A stretch of DNA of 15,649 nt from Anaerolineales bacterium (GTDB lineage: Bacteria; Chloroflexota; Anaerolineae; Anaerolineales; E44-bin32): positions 1-15,649 of the forward strand of contig DAOUTT010000011.1 of the NCBI GenBank assembly GCA_030668545.1, written 5' to 3'. Below the pieces are notes generated by a model that was not told the origin of the DNA, made no database searches, and was given only the letters and a program-made list of their open reading frames with translations. This document shows positions 7,259-13,791 of this stretch, piece by piece. Position numbers and translations under genes: made by a program. Every line of letters begins with the position of its first letter. Position 1 is the stretch's first letter.

Positions 7259-7307
7259 TTAAAGAACTGCAACATATCTCCCCTTAATCGTGTAGTAATG
7301 TATAGGC

Positions 7308-7853
7308 ATGGAAAATCCTTCCGATCGGAGCCTTGTACTCCGAACGAAGCGTGGTGAGTTGGAGGCATATGGTGACTTGGTCCGCCGCTATCAGGGCTTA
7401 GTCTTCAATGTATGCTATCGCATGTTGGGAGATCCGCATGATGCGGAGGATTTAACTCAGGAGACTTTTATCCGTGTGCACTCTCATCTTGACTCCTACG
7501 ATTGTGATCGCCCATTTATCCCATGGGCGCGAAGGATCGCGGTGAATCTCTGCCTGAACTATATCAACCGAAATAGACGGTATGGGTTACCACTGGATGA
7601 CGAGTTTGAAATGGTGGTCTCTAATGAACGAAGCCCTGAGCGAGCTCAGGAAGATCATGAACGGAAAACATCGTTGCGTCAGGCAATAAGTATGCTGCCT
7701 GGGCATTATCGAGCCGTGATCGAACTGCGGCACTTTCAGGAACTGAGCTATTTGGAGATATCAAAAACATTGAATATCCCCCTTAGTGATGTAAAGAGTC
7801 ACCTTTTTCGGGCGCGCAAATCTTTAGCGCAGAGGATATCAACGGATGTCTGA
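7308..7853 (+). CDS. ECF-type RNA polymerase sigma factor
   Basis: The 181 residues have the two-domain form of group IV sigma factors. Region 2 (about 22-92) includes DLVRRYQGLVFNVCYRMLG and DAEDLTQETFIRVHSHL (45-61), the core-binding and -10 recognition part. WARRIAVNLCLNYINRNRR follows at 73-91. Region 4 (about 122-176) includes MLPGHYRAVIELRHFQELS and a helix-turn-helix LEISKTLNIPLSDVKSHLFRARKSL. There is no region 3 or long N-terminus. It overlaps the anti-sigma gene by 8 bp, so the two are translationally coupled. The ATG has no clear Shine-Dalgarno. A faint ECF-like pair (GCAAC at 7269-7273 and CGT at 7289-7291, 15 bp apart) could be an autoregulated promoter with a very short leader, but the spacing is slightly short. 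The regulon is not predictable from this sequence. Confidence 0.92.
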   Translation: MENPSDRSLVLRTKRGELEAYGDLVRRYQGLVFNVCYRMLGDPHDAEDLTQETFIRVHSHLDSYDCDRPFIPWARRIAVNLCLNYINRNRRYGLPLDDEFEMVVSNERSPERAQEDHERKTSLRQAISMLPGHYRAVIELRHFQELSYLEISKTLNIPLSDVKSHLFRARKSLAQRISTDV

Positions 7854-8436
7854 AGATCGTATGAATCACCATGATGAATGGTCTTTACAAGAGTATTTAG
7901 ATGATGTGCTCGTAGATGAGGATCGTGAGAGACTGGCGCTGCACCTTGCGCAATGTGATGACTGCGCCGCAAAGTACGCGAGCTTGAAATACCTATATTC
8001 AGAGATGGAGCGACTGCCGGATGAACCGTTGGCGCACGATATCTCAGCTAGGGTCATTCGCTCCCTTGCTCTAAAGGAAGATAGAAAGCCTTACTTGTAT
8101 CTGGTATTAATTGCTCAGCTCGCCACCGCAATCATCGTGTTCGCCGCCATCTGGCCAAGAATCTCCCTTGAACTTGGAAGTATTGGGTATTCCCTCGTGC
8201 GGCTCCTGGAACCACTGCAAAAATTCGCGGACCTGTCCGCACAGGGTATCTTTTTAATGAGAGAGTTCCTCAACTGGATTCACAGCCAGTGGATCGCCAC
8301 GCTGTCCATGCCGGCGATAGATTGGCCGATCACGGGACTTTCGCTTGCCTTGGTGGTTGGAGGGATGACCTTGCTCTGGCTATTGGGCAATGGACTCATG
8401 CTCCGGCAGTCAGCGAATGGGCATATTCAGCATTGA
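7846..8436 (+). CDS. Membrane-anchored zinc-finger anti-sigma factor
   Basis: This is the likely partner that holds the upstream sigma factor inactive at the membrane. The 196 residues begin with a ZAS-type domain: LQEYLDDVLVDEDRERLALHLAQCDDCAAKY, with the His33-x3-Cys37-x2-Cys40 motif. A membrane helix follows at about 83-103 and a second at about 161-183. The roughly 57 residues between them would be extracytoplasmic and could sense the signal or be cut by a site-1 protease. The ATG at 7846 lies inside the end of the sigma gene; a second in-frame ATG at 7861 could serve instead. Two membrane helices are less usual than one for this family. Family and role follow from motif and context; the signal is unknown. 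Confidence 0.87.
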   Translation: MSEDRMNHHDEWSLQEYLDDVLVDEDRERLALHLAQCDDCAAKYASLKYLYSEMERLPDEPLAHDISARVIRSLALKEDRKPYLYLVLIAQLATAIIVFAAIWPRISLELGSIGYSLVRLLEPLQKFADLSAQGIFLMREFLNWIHSQWIATLSMPAIDWPITGLSLALVVGGMTLLWLLGNGLMLRQSANGHIQH

Positions 8437-8543
8437 GAAACTCTCATCATTCGTTGTGGAGAAGCTCTAAGGAAGAAAGGAATTAGCTTTTAGGGTTACG
8501 TTCTAACACAATCTAAAAAGGGAATATTAAGGAGGCATATACA

Positions 8544-9062
8544 ATGGATCAACCGTTTCTTCTTGCGATAGTGGTGGTTTTGATAGGCTTCTGCCTGGCT
8601 GCATTCTTTATCACCATCGAAGCGCTTTTCGGAGAGTTGGTCGAAGGTATTACGCGATCAGCAGAAGAAAAACCAGGTCGAGCCTTTTGGGTTGGATTGG
8701 GCAACACAGTGTTCTTAATTGCGATTGCGATTGGCTTAATGAGCCTGGCTGAAATCTCAGTATGGGGCATTGTGCCTGCTGTACCAGGATTCTGCGTCGG
8801 TATTTTCGTCGCAGTGGGCATCGTTTTTGGCCTCGCAGGGATGGTGCATTTGATCGCCGGTCTGGTATTCCCGGGAAAAGAGGGGTGGAAGCTGCAAGCA
8901 TCTGGTGCTGGAGTGGTAATCCTGGCTTGCTTGGTTCCCTATATTGGCTGGTTCGGTCTTTTCCCCTATCTCGGTTTACGTGGATTTGGAGCTTTCATCC
9001 TTCATCTCATGGAGCTTTACCGTGCGAACCGGATGAGGAAGCAGGAGGAGTCACCAGCCTGA
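8544..9062 (+). CDS. Small polytopic membrane protein of the sigma/anti-sigma cluster
   Basis: I cannot assign a reaction. The 172 residues are mostly hydrophobic, with helices at about 6-26, 47-67, 75-110 (probably two) and 119-155, and a basic C-terminal tail (YRANRMRKQEE). AAGGAGG spaced about 8 nt before the ATG gives a strong ribosome-binding site. The pattern FGELVEGITRSAEEKPGRAF followed by glycine-rich helices and LVPYIGWFGLFPYLGLRGFG resembles, from memory, the membrane module that follows bactofilin-like polymer-forming domains in other bacteria. Here it stands alone. It lies 107 bp after the anti-sigma gene and is closed by a strong terminator, so it may be a target or accessory of the sigma factor. 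Confidence 0.8.
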   Translation: MDQPFLLAIVVVLIGFCLAAFFITIEALFGELVEGITRSAEEKPGRAFWVGLGNTVFLIAIAIGLMSLAEISVWGIVPAVPGFCVGIFVAVGIVFGLAGMVHLIAGLVFPGKEGWKLQASGAGVVILACLVPYIGWFGLFPYLGLRGFGAFILHLMELYRANRMRKQEESPA

Positions 9063-9130
9063 TTTGAGATTGCATGATCTGAAGAAGTGAGTGCTTGATC
9101 CTTCTGATCTCAGAGTCGAAATATTCGACG

Positions 9131-9180
9131 ACCGCCTCGAACGACATGAGAGCATGTCCCCGAGGCGGTTTTCTTTCTTT
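9131..9180 (+). terminator. Intrinsic terminator with a nested second hairpin
   Basis: ACCGCCTCG (9131-9139) pairs perfectly with CGAGGCGGT (9161-9169), followed by a T-rich tract (9169-9180). Inside the loop a second perfect stem, GACATG-AGAG-CATGTC (9143-9158), forms. It closes the sigma/anti-sigma/membrane-protein cluster. The reverse direction lacks a U-tract, so it serves the plus strand. Confidence 0.85.
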
Positions 9181-9249
9181 AAATATTTTTTACGGTTCTT
9201 ATCAAGCAGGCCTGGGGTGCGACGATTGCAGCGCGGGCAGCAAATCCAT

Positions 9250-10197
9250 CTATGGGTTGGGTTGAGTTAGATCCCAGGCGAGGAATGCTTCAAGTACCTT
9301 TAAGTTCTGCCACAAGTCGGTATCTTCATGATTTGTCAGTTCAATATCTACTGCAGCGATACCTTGCAGCGAAGCCCAGTCGATAAGTTGACCGGTGTAC
9401 TGGCAGCCGGTCTCAATTGGCGGGTAGGAGTAATCACTCACTTTAGAGATGGCTTCTGCAAGGTTGATGGAAGCGGGGTCTGGAGGCTGACCACCGGGAA
9501 AGATACCCAGCACTGCGCTGTGATAGGAGATCAACGCTTCGATCCGGTACGTCAACAAGAAATTCATCAAGGCGCGTGTTTCAGGTTCGGAAGCAGGATG
9601 GCTTCCGCCCGAAACATAGGTGTAGGTCCAACAACCCTCCAGGGGCCAGGTTGACTGCCAGAATGCAGGCCAGTTTCGATTCAAGTCAACGAGGTTCTCA
9701 TTAGCCCGGCCCTTATAACTATCCGACCTAGCTTCTCCATCGGGGTTAAGCGAGCGCAGGATGTACAGGGTGACTGTGGTCGGAATTAAATCCGGTTTCA
9801 CTGTCAAAACCTGGATCAGTTCATCTGCAAGTCGGATCGTGTTCCCTTCATAGCCGCCATGAATTCCGGCGACGATCATTCTCTGAGAATCGCCGGAACC
9901 GAATTGGAAAACCTCCAAATCCCGACCGGCTACGGAAGTGCCGATGGCGATTGGGCCGCGCAAGAAAGGGCTAGGTGTTGGAGCAGCCGTTGGGGAAGAA
10001 GCCGGTGTGGGGGTCTCGACGGGCAAGTGAAGCGGCGTAGATTCTCCCGCGATTTTCGGGTGAGAGTTCTGTTCGAGTTGTGCAGATAAAGCGGTGGGGG
10101 AAGAGAGGGAAGCCGATTGAATGCTTGAACACCCGCTGATGGGAAGAACGGAAAGCGTGATCGCCATAGCTAACAGAGCACGGACCGCATTTTGCAT
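9250..10197 (-). CDS. M14-family zinc carboxypeptidase, predicted lipoprotein
   Basis: This is a metallo-carboxypeptidase-fold enzyme exported to the cell surface. From the ATG at 10197 it has 315 residues. The N-terminus is a short basic stretch, a hydrophobic core and the lipobox ISGC (Cys23), so it should be lipid-anchored. A Pro/Thr/Ser-rich linker follows (about 47-79). The M14 domain shows AGIHGGYEGN with zinc ligands His113 and Glu117, LNPDG (150-154), VDLNRNWP (170-177) with the substrate-binding Asn-Arg, ISYHS with zinc ligand His226, and DIELTNHED with catalytic Glu286. The active site looks complete. The substrate may be peptidoglycan peptides (as for MpaA-like members) or external peptides; the sequence does not decide. 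In-frame starts further upstream (ATG 10254, GTG 10359) would put a long polar extension before the signal peptide and are less likely. It is divergent from the kinase gene. Confidence 0.88.
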   Translation of the reverse strand: MQNAVRALLAMAITLSVLPISGCSSIQSASLSSPTALSAQLEQNSHPKIAGESTPLHLPVETPTPASSPTAAPTPSPFLRGPIAIGTSVAGRDLEVFQFGSGDSQRMIVAGIHGGYEGNTIRLADELIQVLTVKPDLIPTTVTLYILRSLNPDGEARSDSYKGRANENLVDLNRNWPAFWQSTWPLEGCWTYTYVSGGSHPASEPETRALMNFLLTYRIEALISYHSAVLGIFPGGQPPDPASINLAEAISKVSDYSYPPIETGCQYTGQLIDWASLQGIAAVDIELTNHEDTDLWQNLKVLEAFLAWDLTQPNP

Positions 10198-10409
10198 GAG
10201 ACGGTGTTGTATAGTATCGGGCGCGACAATTTGAGTAGACCTCGATATTGTCATATACTCTCTTTTTAGCATAGAAACTGGGAGATGGCACTCTTTCCTG
10301 GACTCAAGTTCCAGCATTTGGGATTTATAGGTCTTTCTCCATTCTAACTTCCTAAACACTTACAGCAACCCTTCGATCCAGGTTAATGGTAGGCAAATCA
10401 TTGACCGTT

Positions 10410-10418
10410 TGCTACAAT
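10410..10418 (+). promoter_or_regulatory. Extended -10 promoter for the kinase gene
   Basis: TGCTACAAT is an extended -10 (TGn plus TACAAT, one mismatch from TATAAT). There is no clear -35 at 17 bp, as is common for extended -10 promoters. The transcription start would be near 10425, 35 nt before the ATG at 10460. The in-frame TTG at 10409 would lie inside the promoter and outside the transcript, so it is not the start. Confidence 0.5.
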
Positions 10419-10459
10419 TGACGAGGTTAGCGCGTTCGTTCTTTTTGACTGAGACCTTA

Positions 10460-12541
10460 ATGCCCCTAAAGACTGGAAGCTTGCTCCGCCATCGTTATCG
10501 TATAGAAGGTATTTTTGGCCAAGGAGGCATGGGGGCTGTTTATAAAGCCTTCGATATCAACCTTGGCGTCGCTGTTGCGGTGAAGGAAAACCTCTTCACG
10601 ACGGAAGATTATGCGCGCCAATTTCGCCGTGAGGCAACGATCCTTGCCAGTTTGCGTCATCCCAATATGCCGCGCGTCACCGATCACTTTGTAATTGAGG
10701 GTGAGGGTCAATACCTGGTAATGGATTTCATCAAGGGGGTGGATTTACGTGAGCGACTTGAGAAGCGAGGATCGATCTCTGAGGAGGAGGCGCTGCCGTG
10801 GTTCCTCGAGATCTGCGATGCGCTAGTTTACCTGCACAGTCGGAATCCTGCGATCCTGCATAGAGATCTTAAACCCGGCAACGTTAAAATCACGCCAGAT
10901 AATCGGGCCATGCTCGTTGATTTTGGCTTGGCGAAAATTGTTGAAAAGGGTGGGGCGACAACGACCGGGGCGAAAGCGATGACGCCGGGATTTTCGCCGC
11001 CCGAGCAATACGGAACAGGGAAAACTGATTCGCGCACCGACGTGTATTCACTGGGCGCAACCTGTTATGCAGTTTTAACCGCAACGATCCCAGAGGACTC
11101 ACTTGAAAGGGCGATGGAGCGTGATGAATTAACCCCCATTCGGAAACGAAACCCACGGATAAGCATCGCTTTGGCGAGTGTGATATCCAGAGCGCTTGCA
11201 GTGGATCCATCAGAACGGTATCAATCCATCGCCGAATTCGCTTCAGCAATGCAATCGGCATCTCGATCCAGGCACCCGACAGTAATTCGGGATTATGATA
11301 ATCTGCAGCAAACTGTGATTCCGACCTTAGTTGATGATCCGGATGGCACAGAACCTGTAATCTCTCGTCGAATTCGAAAACGCAGCATACCCAAATCATT
11401 AATTGTCGGATTGGCTGCCATAGTCGTTCTTGTAGGGTTGTTCGTAATCATCCCTGATCTTGGTCCAAAATTGGTTGGGATCTTATCTCAGGACCCTACG
11501 CAACCTGCTCCCGCTACTTCTGACGGCAGCGAAATTATTGACCCTGGCGCTACACCCACTCAAATTGTTGCCGTCCTCACCGCGTCTTCAACACCGATAC
11601 TGGCCGGGACGGATACGCCGTCAGCGGTTGGAAGCGAGGCGACAGCGACACCGTTTTCACAACCTACTGCGACATCTACAGGCGGAGGGCTCGGCCAAAT
11701 TGCATTCGCATCGAACCGAGATGGTCGGGCGCAGGTTTATCTTCTTAATATTGACGGAACAGGCATTCAACAACTTACAAATATCGAAGAGGGGGCTTGT
11801 CAGCCGGCCTGGTCACAGGCGGGCGATAGGCTTGTCTTCACTTCACCTTGCCGCGCCAACCAGGAGCAATACCCGGGTTCGAGTTTGTGGCTGATCGACG
11901 TCGACCCCGTCGGTAATGCCTCGGAGCCCAAGCAATTGCACACAGCTCCTGGGGGCGACTACGATCCTGCTTGGGATCCAAACGGCAATCGTATTGCCTT
12001 CACTTCACTCCGGACCAACCGCCCACAGATCTTCACCATGGATCTTGACGGCGAGAACGTCAAGAATCTCAATAACAACCTGGCTTACAACCGTCTGCCT
12101 GAGTGGTCGCCAACGGGGGATCGGATCATCTTCTCTACCTCACTAAGTGGAATAACCGAACTCTGGATCATGCCCGCTCAAGGGGGTGATGCCGTGAAGT
12201 TCTCGGCAGGCGACACGCAACGAGACACAAACGCGGCATGGTCTCCGGATGGCAGTTTGGTCTTGTTCCAACGTGTTGTAGACGGGCTCTCTAGGCTAGT
12301 CGTGGCGCCGTTTGAAGAAGCGGGGTATCGAGTTATCAGAGTTTGCCCTGAAGGACCACTTGCCACACAGCCTATGGCGGAGCCAACCTGGTCTCAGGAC
12401 GGACAGTGGATTGCGTTTGAAACTTGGCCAGATGGTGAAAATCACGATATCGCCATCATCAGCAAAACTTGTACGAATTACGGGGAGATCACACCTGACC
12501 CGCTTTGGGATTTCGACGCCGCCTGGCGTCCTTCCTCTTAA
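10460..12541 (+). CDS. Transmembrane Ser/Thr protein kinase with extracytoplasmic TolB-like beta-propeller
   Basis: This is a Hanks-type receptor kinase of 693 residues. The kinase domain (about 12-265) has the P-loop GQGGMGAVYKA (20-30), VAVK with Lys42, the catalytic loop HRDLKPGN (134-141), DFG (154-156), a Thr-rich activation segment and PPEQYG (180-185). All catalytic residues are present. A basic stretch (SRRIRKRS, 302-309) precedes one membrane helix (about 314-332). A Thr/Pro/Ser-rich linker (about 345-407) leads to a propeller of WD40-like PD40 repeats (about 411-692). The repeats share the form AWSPDGSLVLF and WSPTGDRIIFSTS, alternating with short turns such as MDLDGEN. Four cysteines in the propeller (447, 464, 629, 671) could form disulfides outside the cell. 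The ATG at 10460 is chosen because the promoter overlaps the earlier TTG. The ligand is unknown; no PASTA domains are seen. Confidence 0.93.
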   Translation: MPLKTGSLLRHRYRIEGIFGQGGMGAVYKAFDINLGVAVAVKENLFTTEDYARQFRREATILASLRHPNMPRVTDHFVIEGEGQYLVMDFIKGVDLRERLEKRGSISEEEALPWFLEICDALVYLHSRNPAILHRDLKPGNVKITPDNRAMLVDFGLAKIVEKGGATTTGAKAMTPGFSPPEQYGTGKTDSRTDVYSLGATCYAVLTATIPEDSLERAMERDELTPIRKRNPRISIALASVISRALAVDPSERYQSIAEFASAMQSASRSRHPTVIRDYDNLQQTVIPTLVDDPDGTEPVISRRIRKRSIPKSLIVGLAAIVVLVGLFVIIPDLGPKLVGILSQDPTQPAPATSDGSEIIDPGATPTQIVAVLTASSTPILAGTDTPSAVGSEATATPFSQPTATSTGGGLGQIAFASNRDGRAQVYLLNIDGTGIQQLTNIEEGACQPAWSQAGDRLVFTSPCRANQEQYPGSSLWLIDVDPVGNASEPKQLHTAPGGDYDPAWDPNGNRIAFTSLRTNRPQIFTMDLDGENVKNLNNNLAYNRLPEWSPTGDRIIFSTSLSGITELWIMPAQGGDAVKFSAGDTQRDTNAAWSPDGSLVLFQRVVDGLSRLVVAPFEEAGYRVIRVCPEGPLATQPMAEPTWSQDGQWIAFETWPDGENHDIAIISKTCTNYGEITPDPLWDFDAAWRPSS

Positions 12542-12551
12542 TATTTCTGCT

Positions 12552-12583
12552 TGAAGCTTTGAAACAAAGATTCATCTGATTTT
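12552..12583 (+). terminator. Weak candidate terminator after the kinase gene
   Basis: TGAA-G-CTTTG (12552-12561) pairs with CAAAG-A-TTCA (12565-12574) around AAA, with one mismatch. A short T-run (12580-12583) begins 5 nt later. The stem is AU-rich and the U-tract offset, so termination may be poor. Confidence 0.35.
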
Positions 12584-12626
12584 ATAAATTAGGATAAGTG
12601 TCAGGTAGTCCATGGCACGTCCGTAC

Positions 12627-12656
12627 TTGAAGATTGCCTGTTTTTTAGACCATAAT
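12627..12656 (+). promoter_or_regulatory. Candidate promoter for folD
   Basis: TTGAAG (12627-12632) and CATAAT (12651-12656) are 18 bp apart. A start near 12663 would give a leader of about 97 nt before the folD ATG at 12760. I looked in that leader for the conserved core of ZTP or tetrahydrofolate riboswitches and saw neither. Confidence 0.42.
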
Positions 12657-12759
12657 CATTGTGTGAAGATGGTTTATGAGCCTTGTCTCGTATCTTGGTG
12701 AAGGCTGGATCGTGCGTCTCAACAAGCTACTTATATGCAGGAATCTAAAGGAGTGGAAA

Positions 12760-13638
12760 ATGACGGCAAAGATCATTGACGGGAAAGCAATCGCGGCTGA
12801 ACTACGTGAAGATGTCGCCAAGGGTGTGAAGGAATTAATCGCTGCGGGAGGAACTAAACCGGGGCTGGCAACGGTGCTTGTTGGCGATAACCCGGCGTCT
12901 CATACCTATGTGCGCATGAAACGTAAAGCTAGCGCTAAGGCGGGTATTGAATCTTTTCATCATGAACTGCCCGACGACGCTTCCCAGGAAGAAGTCGAGA
13001 AACTAGTTAAAATGCTGAATGAAGATTCCAAGGTGCATGGAATCCTTGTCCAACTTCCACTTCCGGCAGGTCTAGATGAGGAGCAGATTCTGCGAACGAT
13101 CAGCATCGAAAAGGATGTTGATGGGTTCCACCCAGTGAACATAGGGCGTCTGGCACAGAAGGGCCGCGAACCGCTCTTTGTTCCCTGCACACCGGCTGGA
13201 TGCATGGTCCTGCTGGAGAAAGCGGGAGCGCAGATAGAGGGAGCAAATGCAGTTGTTGTAGGCCGATCGAACATCGTCGGTATGCCGGCGGCACTGCTGT
13301 TGGTGAAAGCTAACGCCACAACCACCATCTGCCATTCCCGCACGAAAGATTTGCCCGCTGTCTGCCGAGAGGCGGATATTCTCATTGCCGCCATTGGTCG
13401 GGCAGAGATGATCCGTGGTGATTGGATCAAACCCGGTGCATACGTTATTGATGTCGGCATGAATCGTGTTGACGACCCCAGCCGCGAGAGGGGGTATCGC
13501 CTGACGGGCGATGTAGCTTTCGACGAGGCCATGGAAGTTGCAGCGGCTATTACCCCTGTTCCTGGCGGTGTTGGCCCGATGACCATCGCCGGTTTGCTTG
13601 CAAACACGCTCCGTTCTGCTCAACGCACTTTACCCTGA
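12760..13638 (+). CDS. folD: Bifunctional methylenetetrahydrofolate dehydrogenase / methenyltetrahydrofolate cyclohydrolase
   Basis: FolD interconverts 5,10-methylene-, 5,10-methenyl- and 10-formyl-tetrahydrofolate using NADP, supplying one-carbon units for purine, thymidylate and formyl-methionine synthesis. The 292 residues match the family. Catalytic positions align with E. coli numbering: SHTYVRMKRKAS holds Tyr50 and Lys54, GILVQLPLP has Gln98, and EKDVDGFHP has Asp121. The Rossmann domain shows VVVGRSNIVGMPAALLL (166-182) and CHSRTKDL (191-198). The folate-site motif TPVPGGVGPMTIAGLL (265-280) is present. The ATG has AAAGGAG spaced 6 nt and gives the standard family N-terminus. An upstream in-frame ATG (12676) would add 28 residues unlike any FolD and overlaps the leader, so it is rejected. 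A terminator follows 23 bp after the stop. Confidence 0.96.
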   Translation: MTAKIIDGKAIAAELREDVAKGVKELIAAGGTKPGLATVLVGDNPASHTYVRMKRKASAKAGIESFHHELPDDASQEEVEKLVKMLNEDSKVHGILVQLPLPAGLDEEQILRTISIEKDVDGFHPVNIGRLAQKGREPLFVPCTPAGCMVLLEKAGAQIEGANAVVVGRSNIVGMPAALLLVKANATTTICHSRTKDLPAVCREADILIAAIGRAEMIRGDWIKPGAYVIDVGMNRVDDPSRERGYRLTGDVAFDEAMEVAAAITPVPGGVGPMTIAGLLANTLRSAQRTLP

Positions 13639-13660
13639 GCGCGATTCGTCCAAATAATTA

Positions 13661-13694
13661 CTCGCCGGCCTCTAAAAAAGGGCGGCGAGTTTGT
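13661..13694 (+). terminator. Intrinsic terminator after folD
   Basis: CTCGCCG (13661-13667) pairs with CGGCGAG (13683-13689). Two further G-C pairs can form past a bulge, and the loop is A-rich. The following TTTGT tract is short. The element separates folD from the purine-deaminase operon. Confidence 0.6.
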
Positions 13695-13719
13695 ATTAAG
13701 TATGACAATTATCCTGCCC

Positions 13720-13737
13720 GACAATGTTGTCTGACAA
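13720..13737. promoter_or_regulatory. Operator-like palindromes upstream of the purine-deaminase operon
   Basis: Three alternating half-sites, GACAA-TG-TTGTC-T-GACAA, form two overlapping perfect palindromes: 13720-13731 with a 2-nt centre and 13727-13737 with a 1-nt centre. A further GACAAT lies at 13704-13709. The cluster ends exactly where the -35 hexamer of the next promoter begins. This is a typical place for a dimeric regulator of the GntR or LacI type; the regulator is not in the window. Confidence 0.5.
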
Positions 13738-13766
13738 TTGACGCATTCAGGCGAAGATGCTAGACT
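13738..13766 (+). promoter_or_regulatory. Sigma-70-type promoter for the purine-deaminase operon
   Basis: TTGACG (13738-13743) and TAGACT (13761-13766) are 17 bp apart. Transcription would begin near 13773, followed by AGGGAGG (13781-13787) and ATG at 13792. The -35 overlaps the most upstream in-frame TTG codon, which therefore cannot be the start. Confidence 0.6.
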
Positions 13767-13791
13767 CGCCATGTCAATCCAGGGAGGGCTG

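Noticed and set aside
10409..10459. TTG at 10409 as kinase start
   Set aside because: It overlaps the extended -10 promoter and would precede the transcript; ATG 10460 gives a normal kinase N-terminus.
12660..12759. ZTP or tetrahydrofolate riboswitch before folD
   Set aside because: The leader length fits, but the conserved cores (such as CCGCCTGGGC for ZTP) are absent.
12676..12759. ATG at 12676 as folD start
   Set aside because: It adds 28 residues with no FolD similarity; ATG 12760 has a good Shine-Dalgarno and the family N-terminus.
12960..13623. Antisense open frames of 183-215 codons opposite folD
   Set aside because: They lie entirely inside folD, and their translations look like low-complexity shadows of its codons.
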